This document shows positions 57,601 to 64,000 of a DNA stretch of 64,000 nt, piece after piece (the stretch's first letter is position 1; every line of letters starts with the position of its first letter). Source of the stretch: CAYVTV01 sp964563105 (GTDB lineage: Bacteria > Bacteroidota > Bacteroidia > Bacteroidales > GCA-2748055); contig CAZLXM010000004.1 in assembly GCA_964563105.1 (NCBI GenBank), positions 1 through 64,000 on the forward strand, given 5' to 3'. Below the pieces are notes generated by a model. That model was not told where the DNA came from. It made no database searches and was given only the letters and a program-made list of their open reading frames with translations. The translations under genes and the position numbers were made by a program.

Positions 57601-57771
57601 GCCGGAACACATGAAATTACAGTTGAATTTACAAATCCGGGAAATGCTGATATCAGCGTAACAATAACAAAAGATGCTTTCTCTGAAACCTCAGACGTAT
57701 ATGATGTAACAGTATATGATTTACATACATTACCTGATATTGAATCAGATAACAAATTAAATCGCAGATGA
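48658..57771 (+). CDS. Giant secreted repeat protein (3037 residues), PPC-like array between beta-helix and Ig-like domains
   Basis: Signal peptide to about residue 45 (LSAQ). Residues about 50-250: beta-helix-like repeats of the NLTIESGAFFTIYGDL type. About 285-594: Ig/PKD-like domains. 595-1809: nine tandem 135-residue domains, each with CWN, RWFKF and C-N/K-R-Y, resembling pre-peptidase C-terminal (PPC) domains. About 1810-2160: a second beta-helix-like block (NWNIASTWSLSEGG, SLTLNGGSLAVNGE). About 2160-3020: more Ig-like domains, one paralogous to the N-terminal set. It ends DIESDNKLNRR; I see no type IX CTD of either kind. A surface adhesin or filament subunit is my inference; it opens a four-gene locus. 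Confidence 0.9.
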   Translation: MLLQGGKYYFNNSLFSGKSTRIVVNYFCFILLLPLFTFSINLSAQTKISKDNYSGNFTDNNSWLDSSAPNPVNVSNPVIIYGDIQHTGNISFNQALDIYDSLSITGNVTLGNDCNPIVRSGGIFTIQGNLDPVNKSNLTIESGAFFTIYGDLTMGNQGNLIIESGGIFIIHGDLALGNQGSLTIEPGAIFIVYGNYTSDNKTNVLVEGTMIVTGTFTQNGGSNNQGSFEINGGNVYILDPVPQIKQGSNYDDLRCNPDCGYGGMDDLKNDPVWGLFSGITYDISASGPTEFCEGDSVILSVPDSSTWYQWYKDAVIIPGADSFSFTALESGDYHIRILTSAFPDTIDIGPVNVTVKENSIAPVSASVDPDTICAGSGNIELSYEGGSPGTGGTARWYSDPGFTNLLGTGNNLIIPAPAVSQTYYVRFEDHCGYTDARSVNVTVRDLPVVVFTAPGPVCIDGADITLSSGSPAGGTYSGPGIIDDTFHPEIAGEGTHTLTYSYTDGNGCSNSAEQDIRVIPIPIVSFSGLAPYIAITDPPILLNASPEGGTFSGPGIIGDTFHPEIAGLGLHEIVYEYTEESVCTNSDTLYTEVLDYDFMHGAITLTDFDNWYSGDAVYSTIGATADGNVASCWNQGNNHTRWFKFQAATEQIKLTFLTGGSYGTARRINAAIWEADGTTEVNCYRYIVDYDSVVVQSPNLTPGNWYYVSITTATGAYRGSFSLRVNGQVDYDYYEGAIELTDFDNWYSGDAIYSTRGATADGNVASCWNQGNSHTRWFKFQAATEQIALTFLTGGLYGTARRINAAIWEADGTTEVNCNRYISDYDSVVVQSPNLTPGNWYYVSITTATGGYYGSFSLRVNGKVDYDYYEGAIELTDLNNWSSPDAIYTTRGASADKSAAPCWNTSPNYNRWFKFTATTNTISILVRGGNTTYGTLQRINAAIWEDDGSTIVSCNRYISDNDDVYVESVDLVPGNVYYLSVDNNYEGFRGSFSLNIDTRVTYDYKEGAYELQDLTSWCSVDAAFSTRGATPDLNAASCWNTGPNYNRWFKFVASTPVINIKVKTNGSYGTIRRINLALWEDDGITQIACNRYVSDSDSVSIGTSQLLPGNTYYISVDNNYEGFRGTFTLCIDNQLNYDYLEGAKDITYLINNCSENAEYTTVGATPDRTAPHCWNTSPNYNRWFKFMATTSSINIQLKTGSPYGTIRRAQLALYDQDSTTVLDCNRYVNDEDNIEVSAGNLIPGKWYFIAVDNNFEGFRGTFSLCLDDKPNYDFYEGAIELGIIHDWHSSNAAYTTIGATPDKSAASCWNTGPNYNRWFKFTATTNQIHIEIRTGGVYGTIRRVNAAIWEADGLTEVACKRYVNDNDIVEVEALNLIPGNTYYLSVDNNYAGFRGTFSLYINDAVDYDFYEGARDVSHLINSQSLLQEYTTIGASPDRNPGTCWNTAPNYNRWFKFRATTPGINIKVLTGGSYGSIRRVNIALFESDGITQLSCNRYVTDFDIVELDYEGLAPGNWYYFSVDNNNMSFRGSFTLALNDEVSYDYYEGAIELIDLHNWSSPDAAYTTSGATPDKIAASCWNTAPNFNRWFKFTATTPVINIEVRTGGNYGTIRRINAALWEADGITEVTCKQYVNENDNVSLGANTLTPGNTYYISVDNNNPSYRGTFSLYIDDAMDYDFYEGAYEITKLNNWQSELQEFTTVGATPDKIAGSCWNAGPYYNRWFKFQAIHSDVSIQVLRGGPFGTISRIYLALWDSDGTTELSCKRYSAQPDNVSIAYSGLNPGNWYYISVDNNLSARGTFTLQVNNISGNEYYAIANGNWNIASTWSLSEGGPPATSAPQIGDVVHIKGYNVIVNTDEACAELNIEAINNNTSLTLNGGSLAVNGEMTFSNNAYNVSGEISILNSGSLSINDDFNINRAGGNNIFRITVQDNSSISVQNDLIIKSSSGNINNTELNISGTAEVRIMNDLILENTGGIKSSIILNNSANLRVHRDILFSSPAQNRLEIQLNNDSKLFAGRSVQRGATRYGILNSRDNSTIVFNSSDYLQIIPENAGGGTDNFSYRNIEINNTRISSPQLSLEGPVSVSGTLTLTRGIIKTTTTKLLNIESSGTISGGSALSYIEGPLKITGNLAVSFPLGKNGRYLPLAISAPNSVNDAFIAEYFGSNPNPYYNINLHEASIDHVSNCEYWTLERVSGNSAINVNIAWDGNCSCISDLANLKVAVWDGSEWKNYGNGNINGSIASGEITSSDAINLNSCAITFADFLPFVDFTDPGGPYCKTGSSILLSGFPEDSNGWFTGNGIINNGDGTAFFDPGITNPGSHQITYNYTSASGCSNSISKYITVNANPTATIIGGGTVCAGVEVEFSIYLTGAPPWNITYTDGADLFNITTSANPYKFKTSTPGIYSVTAVTDNNGCTGSVLGSSADLLNWPVIDKPLVSILSGTSTFCEGSNVVLTTPDANLYYWSNGVSTQNDTIVSPGNYWVRVVDEHGCFSGNSDTITVSVIKTARKPSAISGNIALCQNSPNTSYSTSSWYADVYNWSLEPSITGTIIGTASNITIDWDENYSGIAKLTVYGSNSDCGAGPVSDTLYITLNALPEEPGLISGPQTVCQGQTGLIYSIDPVPNTTGYIWSLPENTVISGPSNGNSITVNFLNNAVSGKISVQAYNACGSSLNISSLSIDVQTLSIAATGINLNTDSICPGDSVILSVEGGFPGSGASWKWYLDDLCTIPAGPEGLTLTVNPVVNTSYWLRAEGLCNNTATVSATVNMKEAPVQADAVNVDRPSVCSAEGTIVLSYSGGSPGTGGVARWYSDPGLTNFIGSGNNLNLSAPAATQTYYMRFEADCGNSSVRSVSLTVFDPPTVTFDTINPVGLYSGDFILNQGNPGGGIYSGNGIIAGNTFNPSLAGAGTHTLTYTYTDGNGCANSANRDILVYALDIPVITGATDVCLMNAEVFSTSEDPGYSYSWTVNGGTIISGAGTHEITVEFTNPGNADISVTITKDAFSETSDVYDVTVYDLHTLPDIESDNKLNRR
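50440..54084 (+). repeat. Nine tandem 405-bp domain repeats within the giant gene
   Basis: Copies begin at 50440, 50845, 51250, 51658, 52063, 52468, 52873, 53278 and 53683 and end at 54084. The period is exactly 405 bp except copy 3 (408) and copy 9 (402). Copies 1 and 2 are almost identical; others have diverged in sequence but not length. Confidence 0.95.
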
Positions 57772-57817
57772 AATAAAGATTAAATAAATTAAAAAAACAA
57801 TAATTATTAACAATTAA

Positions 57818-58627
57818 ATGATGAACAAAATGAAAACAAATTCAGTACTTAGAACTTTTGCAATTCTTGCTTTGATTACAGCAGGTTTTTCAAACTCTCT
57901 CTTTGCACAGTTTATTGGCAACACTGCCAATGATCAGCTTCCAATCGTTGAAGAACGAAAAGGTGGAACAACAACTTATTCTGTTCCCGGTCCTGCATCA
58001 GATGAATACACATGGGCTGTTACCGGTGCGGTAAGTGTCTCGCCTGCACCATCTTCAGGTGATGGTTCTGTCGGGAATCCATTTGTTTTAAATTATACCG
58101 CCGGATTAACTTCGATTCAGGTACAATGGCCGGCTGATAATGATACTATAACTTCAATGTCCGGAAATGTATCGGTACAACAAAGAGTATCAAGCGGATC
58201 CATTGCCTGTCCAAGTATTATTCAATCCTGGGACGTTAATCTCTGGAGCCGTGCAACAGCAAGCATAATAACTGATGACTTCGAAATCTGTTCCGGAGAT
58301 GATGTTGGGGGAAACATTGAAGTGAGATTAACTGGCGCCCCCAATTTCGATTTTAGCTATACTATTACCGGCCTTAACGGGGTTACGAGTGCACCGGTAA
58401 ATGTTACAGGTGTGACCAATGCAACAGCAACTATTTCACTTCCAAATAATCTCGTTAATACAAGCTCAAATCAGGATCAAACTTATGTTATTACACTGAC
58501 CCGGATGAATGATGATTTTACTGGAAATGGAACGATATTAAACGATTCATTTACAATTACAGTTCATCCGACAGTTCAAACCGGTCCGATCGAAAGTAAC
58601 AGATCTTTGGAAAGAAGGAATCCTTAA
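57818..58627 (+). CDS. Small secreted beta-rich protein sharing the giant protein's C-terminal tail
   Basis: 269 residues. The signal peptide ends NSLFAQ; the mature part is beta-rich, with TTYSVPGPASDEYTWAVTG resembling the Ig-like repeats of the giant protein. The C terminus GPIESNRSLERRNP matches the giant's DIESDNKLNRR (I-E-S, then L-x-R-R). There is no type IX CTD. It starts 46 bp after the giant gene, so co-transcription is likely. An 11-bp inverted repeat begins 41 bp after its stop. I do not recognise a named family. Confidence 0.75.
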   Translation: MMNKMKTNSVLRTFAILALITAGFSNSLFAQFIGNTANDQLPIVEERKGGTTTYSVPGPASDEYTWAVTGAVSVSPAPSSGDGSVGNPFVLNYTAGLTSIQVQWPADNDTITSMSGNVSVQQRVSSGSIACPSIIQSWDVNLWSRATASIITDDFEICSGDDVGGNIEVRLTGAPNFDFSYTITGLNGVTSAPVNVTGVTNATATISLPNNLVNTSSNQDQTYVITLTRMNDDFTGNGTILNDSFTITVHPTVQTGPIESNRSLERRNP

Positions 58628-58667
58628 TTGTGTGAATATTTTGATTTAACAACTTATTATGAACAAA

Positions 58668-58748
58668 AAATGCCGGTTTAATATGAAATTACAAGTTTAA
58701 GATCTTTAGTTTCAAGGGATATTTATAGAAATAAGCGAACCGGCATTT
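58668..58748. repeat. 11-bp perfect inverted repeat, 59-nt loop
   Basis: AAATGCCGGTT at 58668-58678 and AACCGGCATTT at 58738-58748. It starts 41 bp after the preceding stop. No T-run follows, so it is not a standard terminator. Confidence 0.7.
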
Positions 58749-58792
58749 GATTAAATATTGTTGAATGAATCCTCAACTCTTATGAAATCTCC

Positions 58793-58906
58793 ATGTACGT
58801 CAGTGAAAAAGATGAAGAAGCTGAAAGCAGGTTATTGGCAGGCTCAACTTTCAAAAGCAGGCTATATGAAGGTTTCATTAGAAAATATGAATTAATAATG
58901 GAATAA
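58793..58906 (+). CDS. Possible small ORF (37 codons)
   Basis: ATG to TAA, reading MYVSEKDEEAESRLLAGS... and ending KYELIME. The EEAESRLLAG stretch faintly resembles the N terminus of ECF sigma factors, so it may be a degraded fragment of one, or chance. Low confidence. Confidence 0.15.
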   Translation: MYVSEKDEEAESRLLAGSTFKSRLYEGFIRKYELIME

Positions 58907-58934
58907 CAAATTTACTTTCTGATAAAACTCCCGG

Positions 58935-58966
58935 TACTATCGTTCACAACAAGAAAGTGAAAATAA
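58935..58966 (+). repeat. 32-bp repeat, second copy of the TonB-gene leader
   Basis: Matches 20759-20790 at 30 of 32 positions, both differences being transitions (T/C and A/G). The shared core TACTATCGTTCA, then AACAAGAAA, then TGAAAATAA includes the receptor's ATG in the first copy (GTG here). Confidence 0.8.
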
Positions 58967-59312
58967 TTGGGGGTTCAATCAGAACAATGTAATTAACAAT
59001 GATATTAACAAAAATCTTTTCTGATGAAGACGGGTAAAAAAATAATTAATCATTGACCAATAATTATTAGCGGATATATAAATATACTGGTAAAAGAATG
59101 AGAATATTCATCAGAAATAAATTATGTTAAATCAATGGAATAATTATTTAAATAAATATGTTTCATAAATTAAAGTAGAATAAAGGTTAAAAACTAAGTG
59201 CTGAAAATATTTAAATTATTCTCTTTCCCTCCTGGTTGTGATCCTGCTTTTTGGCAGGGTCACTATCCCGGATGGAAAAAGAGGATTCAGCCACGAGAAT
59301 AATGTAAATGTA

Positions 59313-60314
59313 ATGAGATATTACAACTACATATGGTTTATACTGATCCTGGCAGGATTATCTTTCAATTCTCCCGCCCAATATATTACTATTGTATGTC
59401 CGGGAGATACCGGATCCATTTTGAAGGTAAAAGGATCGGAAGGATCAACCTTTGTATGGACAGTGAAAGGAGGTACAATTATCCAAAATTATAATGACTC
59501 GGTAAAAGTTAACTGGGGTCACAATGCAGGTGAATTTGAAATAACTGTACAGGAATTCTCAAAATATAATTGCCCTGCCATTCCGGTATCCGGTTTAGTA
59601 CTGGTATCTGCCCCGGCCTTTAATCTTGGTGCTGATCTGGACCTTTGTCATGGAGATTCAATTACAATTCTGGCCCCGGATAATTATTTTTCCTATTTAT
59701 GGCATAATGGAAGTACAGGACTGTCATATACGGCATATACCCAGGAAAGAGTAATCCTGGAAGTCACTGATGAATATGGATGTAAACGATCAGATGATCT
59801 ATATGTTACCTTACGTCCGCTGCCGGTAATAAATCTTGCTGATGAAGCGATAATTTGCGGAAATGAATCACTGATCCTGGATGCAGGTGGAGATGGTATT
59901 TTCTTCAAATGGTCAACAGGTGAAAATACAAGAGAAATAACTGTATATGAAGGAGAAAAAACTATCTGGGTTATTGTAAAAGATGCTTATGATTGTGAAA
60001 ACTCAGATACAATACAAATCCTTGCCTGTTCCAGCAATATATATTTTAAGGATATGCCAACCGCATTCACCCCGAATGATGATGGAGTAAATGATGTATG
60101 GAGGATACCTCAACTTCAGGCCTTTCCTGAATCAGTTGTGGAAATTTTTGATCGTTGGGGAAACCTTCTCTTCCGTTCCGCACCAGGTTATCCAAATCCC
60201 TGGGATGGTACTTATAAAGGAAAAAGAATGCCCATGGATTCATATTATTTTGTTATTATCTTAAATAGTGATGGCATGGACCCAATAACTGGTACAGTAA
60301 CATTAATAAGATGA
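59313..60314 (+). CDS. Secreted protein with type B T9SS (gliding-motility-type) C-terminal domain
   Basis: 334 residues from the ATG at 59313. The frame is open from 59238, but the signal peptide (MRYYNYIWF...SPAQ) begins at 59313. Two or three Ig-like domains follow (FNLGADLDLCHGDSITILAPD, then INLADEAIICGNESLILDAGG). The last 90 residues, MPTAFTPNDDGVNDVWRIPQ to GTVTLIR, are the CHU_C/type B sorting domain that targets proteins to the type IX secretion system, often with a PorP/SprF partner. The PorP/SprF gene overlaps its stop by 4 bp, so the pair is translationally coupled. Confidence 0.92.
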   Translation: MRYYNYIWFILILAGLSFNSPAQYITIVCPGDTGSILKVKGSEGSTFVWTVKGGTIIQNYNDSVKVNWGHNAGEFEITVQEFSKYNCPAIPVSGLVLVSAPAFNLGADLDLCHGDSITILAPDNYFSYLWHNGSTGLSYTAYTQERVILEVTDEYGCKRSDDLYVTLRPLPVINLADEAIICGNESLILDAGGDGIFFKWSTGENTREITVYEGEKTIWVIVKDAYDCENSDTIQILACSSNIYFKDMPTAFTPNDDGVNDVWRIPQLQAFPESVVEIFDRWGNLLFRSAPGYPNPWDGTYKGKRMPMDSYYFVIILNSDGMDPITGTVTLIR

Positions 60315-61336
60315 CACATTCATTCAAATATTCAGCAAATAAACTGCATTTGACAGGGTATCTGGTTTTAATTAAACTTTGGATTATCTTGTTGGCGGCT
60401 TCTTTTCATTTAAATTTATTTGCACAACAGGTGCCATTATACAGCCAGTATATGATGAATGGTTTCCTTTTAAATCCTGCTGTCGCCGGAAGTGAAGGTT
60501 ACACTGCTATCAATCTTATATCAAGGCAGCAGTGGCTTGGATTGAAAAATGCCCCGTCCACACATGCCCTGAGTGCTCAGACAAGGATAATGAAGGATGC
60601 TTATGTTTCAAGGAGCTCTTCTGTTAAAAGAAGGCAACGACTAAGTTCAAGGAGTGGTAAAGTAGGATTGGGGGGATATATATTTACTGACCGAAATGGG
60701 CCGGTTCTAAGAAATGGTCTACAATTATCTTATGCATACCATATAAGGATGCAACAACAACAGTTATCTTTTGGATTATCAGGTATTTTTTACCAGTTCT
60801 CCCTTGATAAAGAAAAAATAAGATTCGAAGAAGAGGATTTATTTTATGAACATGCAAACAAAACTATATTTATTCCGGATGCAAATACCGGTGTCTATTA
60901 TTCCGGTCCTGATTTTTTTGCCGGATTTTCTGCCAGCCAGCTCCTTGAATCGGGGATACGATTTGGTGATAAAGGTTATGCCGAATATAAAATGAAAAGA
61001 TATTATTATTTAACTGCAGGATACGATTTTGCAATCAATGAGTATCTTACACTGGCTCCTTCCTTTCTGTTAAAAACAAATGATAATTTTTTATGGCAAA
61101 CTGATATTAGTACCAAGCTAATTTTTAATGACGAATATTGGGGAGGAATTTCATATCGTACAGGCCGTTCATTGATTTTTATGGGAGGAATAAAAATAGA
61201 TAAATATATATTCGGGTATTCTTTCGATTATACACTTAGCAGTATCATGAAACATAGTTATGGTTCACATGAATTTATCGCAGCATTACTCCTGGGGGAC
61301 AACACCAGGAAATATAGATGGCTTAACAGATATTAA
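60311..61336 (+). CDS. PorP/SprF family type IX secretion-associated outer-membrane protein
   Basis: 341 residues with a signal peptide ending NLFAQ. It opens with the family hallmark PLYSQYMMNGFLLNPAVAGSEGYTAINLISRQQW and continues as a barrel ending LLGDNTRKYRWLNRY. PorP/SprF proteins bind secreted type B CTD partners at the cell surface (known for SprF and SprB). The overlap with the CTD gene fits this. The large adhesin in this locus is most simply the structure it helps display, though the giant itself lacks the CTD. Confidence 0.95.
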   Translation: MTHSFKYSANKLHLTGYLVLIKLWIILLAASFHLNLFAQQVPLYSQYMMNGFLLNPAVAGSEGYTAINLISRQQWLGLKNAPSTHALSAQTRIMKDAYVSRSSSVKRRQRLSSRSGKVGLGGYIFTDRNGPVLRNGLQLSYAYHIRMQQQQLSFGLSGIFYQFSLDKEKIRFEEEDLFYEHANKTIFIPDANTGVYYSGPDFFAGFSASQLLESGIRFGDKGYAEYKMKRYYYLTAGYDFAINEYLTLAPSFLLKTNDNFLWQTDISTKLIFNDEYWGGISYRTGRSLIFMGGIKIDKYIFGYSFDYTLSSIMKHSYGSHEFIAALLLGDNTRKYRWLNRY

Positions 61337-61420
61337 AAAATTTATAAATTATCTGAAAAAAGCTGAAATACGGTTTCGAAAATATAAAAATCTGATTTCC
61401 CCGGATAAAAAAAACCCTTA

Positions 61421-62380
61421 TCAGGCTTTGATTGTTTTATAATTTTTAAACTCGCCAAGACGGATATTAAAAAACAAATTTTTTTCTATCCATGAAATAA
61501 TCCGATATTTTAACTTGTCATGCTTATTCTTAAGCGGATTTAAAGTTCCTGCCGTGCCATTAAACCTTAACTGATCCTTCCAATTGAACTTGTCAATCCA
61601 TTCCTTCATAACAGCAGGATGTGTACCGGTAAATAAAGGTATACGTGATAAATTTCCATAATCATAAAGATTCTCATATAGTCTTGCTTTGTCCTGCTTT
61701 TTCACATTCTCCTGCCCATGGTGATTGATCCTGAAGGCTCTTATTTTATTACTCATAATATCAGGGGGCCTCACCCAGCCATAATGATAAATATATGCAT
61801 CGATTTCAGCAACTTTCAATTTAAAGGTACCTTCCTGCTGACGGTAATTTATCCCGTCAAAATCCGGGATACGCCTGAAAGACTGGGCTGATTCCCATGA
61901 GTGTATTTCCGGGTCATTACGAATAATACGTATTTCCTTCCTGTACCAGCAATGGCTGTCCTGATAATGGTCATAATCGCCCCAAAAATGCCGGTATTTA
62001 AAAAGTATGCCTTCTACATCCTTGTTATCCAATAACTCCTGACAACGCTTGTTTATAAGGGGCAGGTATTTTTCATGAATAACTTCATCTGATTGAAGAT
62101 ATAAAAGCCAGTCGCCTTTACAATGACTTTTTGCAATATCCGTCTGACGGGCATGTTCCATACCCCGCGGATACTTAACAATATCCCACAAAGTATCAAT
62201 AATCTTTATTTTATCTGAGCCAATACTCTCAATTTCTTCCCGGGTTTTATCGTCTTCATCACAATCTCCCAGAGCAACAACAAACTCATCCACAATAGGC
62301 AATACCGATAAAATAGCCTGTTTTAAAGGATAGTATAATTTGTTGGCATTTTTTGCCATGGAAAAACCACTGATTCTCAT
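61421..62380 (-). CDS. Family 2 glycosyltransferase
   Basis: 319 residues, cytoplasmic GT-A fold. SGFSMAKNANKLYYPLKQAILSVLPIVDEFVVALGDCDEDDKT is the start of the nucleotide-sugar domain; GDWLLYLQSDEVIHEKYLP carries the D-x-D-like QSDE. It belongs to the group that extends LPS or O-antigen. Only 15 bp separate it from the upstream ABC transporter gene, so they are co-transcribed. Sugar unknown. Confidence 0.85.
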   Translation of the reverse strand: MRISGFSMAKNANKLYYPLKQAILSVLPIVDEFVVALGDCDEDDKTREEIESIGSDKIKIIDTLWDIVKYPRGMEHARQTDIAKSHCKGDWLLYLQSDEVIHEKYLPLINKRCQELLDNKDVEGILFKYRHFWGDYDHYQDSHCWYRKEIRIIRNDPEIHSWESAQSFRRIPDFDGINYRQQEGTFKLKVAEIDAYIYHYGWVRPPDIMSNKIRAFRINHHGQENVKKQDKARLYENLYDYGNLSRIPLFTGTHPAVMKEWIDKFNWKDQLRFNGTAGTLNPLKNKHDKLKYRIISWIEKNLFFNIRLGEFKNYKTIKA

Positions 62381-62395
62381 TATTTACACCTAAAA

Positions 62396-64000
62396 TTAAA
62401 ACATTTGAAGTTTGTGAAGCCGGCTGTACATTCCGCTTTCAATTTCAATCAGCTCATCATGCCGCCCCGATTCAACAATCCCGCCTTCTTCAAGAACAAT
62501 TATCCTGTCAGCATATTTAACTGTCGATAAACGATGAGCAATTACAAGAGAAGTACGGTTCTTCATCAGATTTAATATTGCTTCCTGTACCAGTCTCTCT
62601 GATTCAGTGTCTAAAGATGAAGTTGCCTCATCAAGAATTAAAATAGGCGGATTTTTCAATACAGCCCTGGCAATACTGACCCTTTGTCTCTGACCACCCG
62701 ATAATTTACTTCCTCCTTCTCCTACATTTGTATAATAACCCAAAGGTGTCTCCATAATAAAATCATGTGCATTTGCCACTTTCGCTGCGGCTATAACATC
62801 TTCTTCCCTGGCATTTAAAACTCCAAAAGCTATATTGTTAAAAAAAGTATCATTAAAAAGAATAGATTGCTGGCTCACTATACCCATAAGTTTCCTAAGA
62901 TCATGTAATTTGATGTCCCTGACAGAGATCCCGTCAATGAGTATGTCCCCCTCAGAAGCATCTATAAACCTGGGAATAAGATCAACAAGTGTGGACTTTC
63001 CGGCCCCTGATCTGCCAACTATAGCAATGGTCTGACCTTTAAATATTTGTAAATTTATATCCTTAAGTACCGGTTCCTGTCCATAAGAAAAAGACACATT
63101 ATGGAAAATAATTTCTTTTTTAAATTCGCTAACGGTAATTGCGTCTTCTTTTTCCTTTATTATAATATCAGCATCCATAATCTGGTCTATCCTGTCAATG
63201 GATGCAAGACCTTTAAGTACATTATAATATGCAGTAGTAACAGATTTTGCGGGATTTATTATCTGAGAAAAAATAACCAGATAAGTGATCAACACAGATG
63301 AAGAAAGGGAACCATGTTGCCCGAGAACCATTGCTCCTCCAAACCATAAAACCGTAACTAATACAAAAACTCCTAAAAATTCACTTAATGGACTGGCAAG
63401 TTGTTGTTTGCGGTAAACTCTTTCAGTTAACCTTGTAAATAAAAGATTCGTATTTTCAAATCTTTTAGTCATTTTTTCCTCTGCATTAAAAGCTTTAATA
63501 ATTCTTAAACCTCCAAGAGTCTCTTCAAATACTGACATAATCAGGCCAAGTTTTTGCTGCCCTTTTAACGAACTGCTCCGGAGGGTCTTTCCAATCCGCC
63601 CTATTATGTAACCACTAACAGGAAGAAGTATGATTACAAAAAGAGTGAGTTTTATGCTCATATAAAATAAAGATCCCAGGTATATAATTATAAGAATTGG
63701 ATCACGAAAGATCATTTCAAGGGACCTGACAACTGACACTTCTATCTCCTGAACATCCTGGGCCATCCTTGACATAATATCTCCCTTCTTTTCTTCAGTA
63801 AAATATCCTAAAGGCAATTCCAGAACTTTCTTATATACTTTATTACGAATATCTTTTACCACACCTGTTCGAAGGGGGATCATAAAAAATTTCGATAAAT
63901 AAAGAAATAAATTTTTAAGGAGTGTGGTAATAACAACAATAAGGCCGACAAAAAACAAGGCATTAACCTTTCCTTTATAAATGATTATCCAGCTTAAATA
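62396..64000 (-). CDS. MsbA-type ABC exporter (5' end outside window)
   Basis: About 535 residues visible, open to the window edge, so the N terminus is missing. Transmembrane segments (for example IILPVSGYIIG, FVLVTVLWFGGAMVLG) are followed by a nucleotide-binding domain: AIVGRSGAGKSTL (Walker A), VSQQSILFND (Q loop), LSGGQRQRVSIARAVLKNPPILILDEATSSLD (signature and Walker B), LVIAHRLSTV (H loop). This is the lipid A/half-transporter type, moving lipid-linked molecules to the periplasm. With the glycosyltransferase it suggests a cell-envelope biosynthesis cluster. Confidence 0.92.
   Translation of the reverse strand, partial: YLSWIIIYKGKVNALFFVGLIVVITTLLKNLFLYLSKFFMIPLRTGVVKDIRNKVYKKVLELPLGYFTEEKKGDIMSRMAQDVQEIEVSVVRSLEMIFRDPILIIIYLGSLFYMSIKLTLFVIILLPVSGYIIGRIGKTLRSSSLKGQQKLGLIMSVFEETLGGLRIIKAFNAEEKMTKRFENTNLLFTRLTERVYRKQQLASPLSEFLGVFVLVTVLWFGGAMVLGQHGSLSSSVLITYLVIFSQIINPAKSVTTAYYNVLKGLASIDRIDQIMDADIIIKEKEDAITVSEFKKEIIFHNVSFSYGQEPVLKDINLQIFKGQTIAIVGRSGAGKSTLVDLIPRFIDASEGDILIDGISVRDIKLHDLRKLMGIVSQQSILFNDTFFNNIAFGVLNAREEDVIAAAKVANAHDFIMETPLGYYTNVGEGGSKLSGGQRQRVSIARAVLKNPPILILDEATSSLDTESERLVQEAILNLMKNRTSLVIAHRLSTVKYADRIIVLEEGGIVESGRHDELIEIESGMYSRLHKLQMF

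Larger units (their letters stand above)
58628..59312. other. Long intergenic region with repeats
   Basis: 685 bp. It contains a large inverted repeat (58668-58748), a possible 37-codon ORF (58793-58906), and a 32-bp sequence (58935-58966) nearly identical to the leader of the TonB receptor gene at 20759-20790. The remainder is AT-rich without recognised features. It may separate two transcription units or hold a regulatory RNA. Confidence 0.5.

Noticed and set aside
57470..57771. Type IX CTD on the giant protein
   Set aside because: The last 100 residues lack the type B signature (T-P-N-x-D-G-x-N-D) seen in the 59313 gene, and no type A motif is visible.
61260..61442. 60-codon ORF overlapping the PorP/SprF 3' end
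   Set aside because: Overlaps the end of a strong gene in another frame, with no start signal.

Overview
The window looks like a chromosomal segment of an AT-rich Bacteroidota organism, probably class Bacteroidia. Evidence: a PorP/SprF protein and a gliding-motility-type (type IX secretion) C-terminal domain, a TonB receptor with an N-terminal carboxypeptidase-like domain paired with a DUF4249-like lipoprotein, an ECF sigma factor, promoters of the Bacteroidota type (TTG / TAnnTTTG), and mostly weak Shine-Dalgarno sites. Family names come from reading the translations only; no database search was run.

Layout. 1-606: start of thioredoxin reductase (leftward, cut by the edge). 917-3543: five-heme cytochrome c and a one-heme beta-barrel protein, then a leftward beta-propeller protein (3549-4979). 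5271-12148: co-directional catabolic run (TIM-barrel sugar isomerase, DUF1611/DgcN-like protein, enolase-superfamily epimerase, HGSNAT-like membrane acyltransferase, GH78-like rhamnosidase). 12219-19266: DegT-type aminotransferase with a Tat signal, class I aminotransferase, iron alcohol dehydrogenase, gamma-glutamyltransferase, pirin. 19563-23974: envelope protein, TonB receptor, lipoprotein. 24067-28049 (leftward): LVIVD-type lipoprotein, beta-barrel protein, ECF sigma factor, and a membrane-anchored beta-barrel protein. 28244-34040: lipoprotein serpin, cupin, internally deleted transposase, nitronate monooxygenase-like enzyme, DEAD-box helicase, tRNA-Asp. 34141-45959: acetyltransferase-like protein, a metalloprotease/propeller/barrel fusion, ribulokinase divergent from a sodium:solute symporter, M1-type peptidase, DUF1858-like protein, heptose epimerase. 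45927-48507: repeats and transposase remnants around a Tat-exported cysteine-rich protein. 48658-61336: giant 3037-residue surface protein, a small secreted protein, a type B CTD protein and PorP/SprF. 61421-64000: glycosyltransferase and ABC exporter (leftward, cut by the edge).

The most interesting region is 48658-61336. The giant protein carries nine tandem 135-residue domains, between beta-helix and Ig-like blocks. It has no recognisable type IX CTD. Instead, it and the next small secreted protein share a C-terminal tail (I-E-S, then L-x-R-R) that could be a sorting or processing signal. The last two genes of the locus are a CTD-bearing protein and a PorP/SprF protein, which suggests one secreted surface assembly. 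Second in interest is the Tat-exported protein at 46626-47828, built as an internal duplication of a cysteine motif and sitting between two dead transposases.
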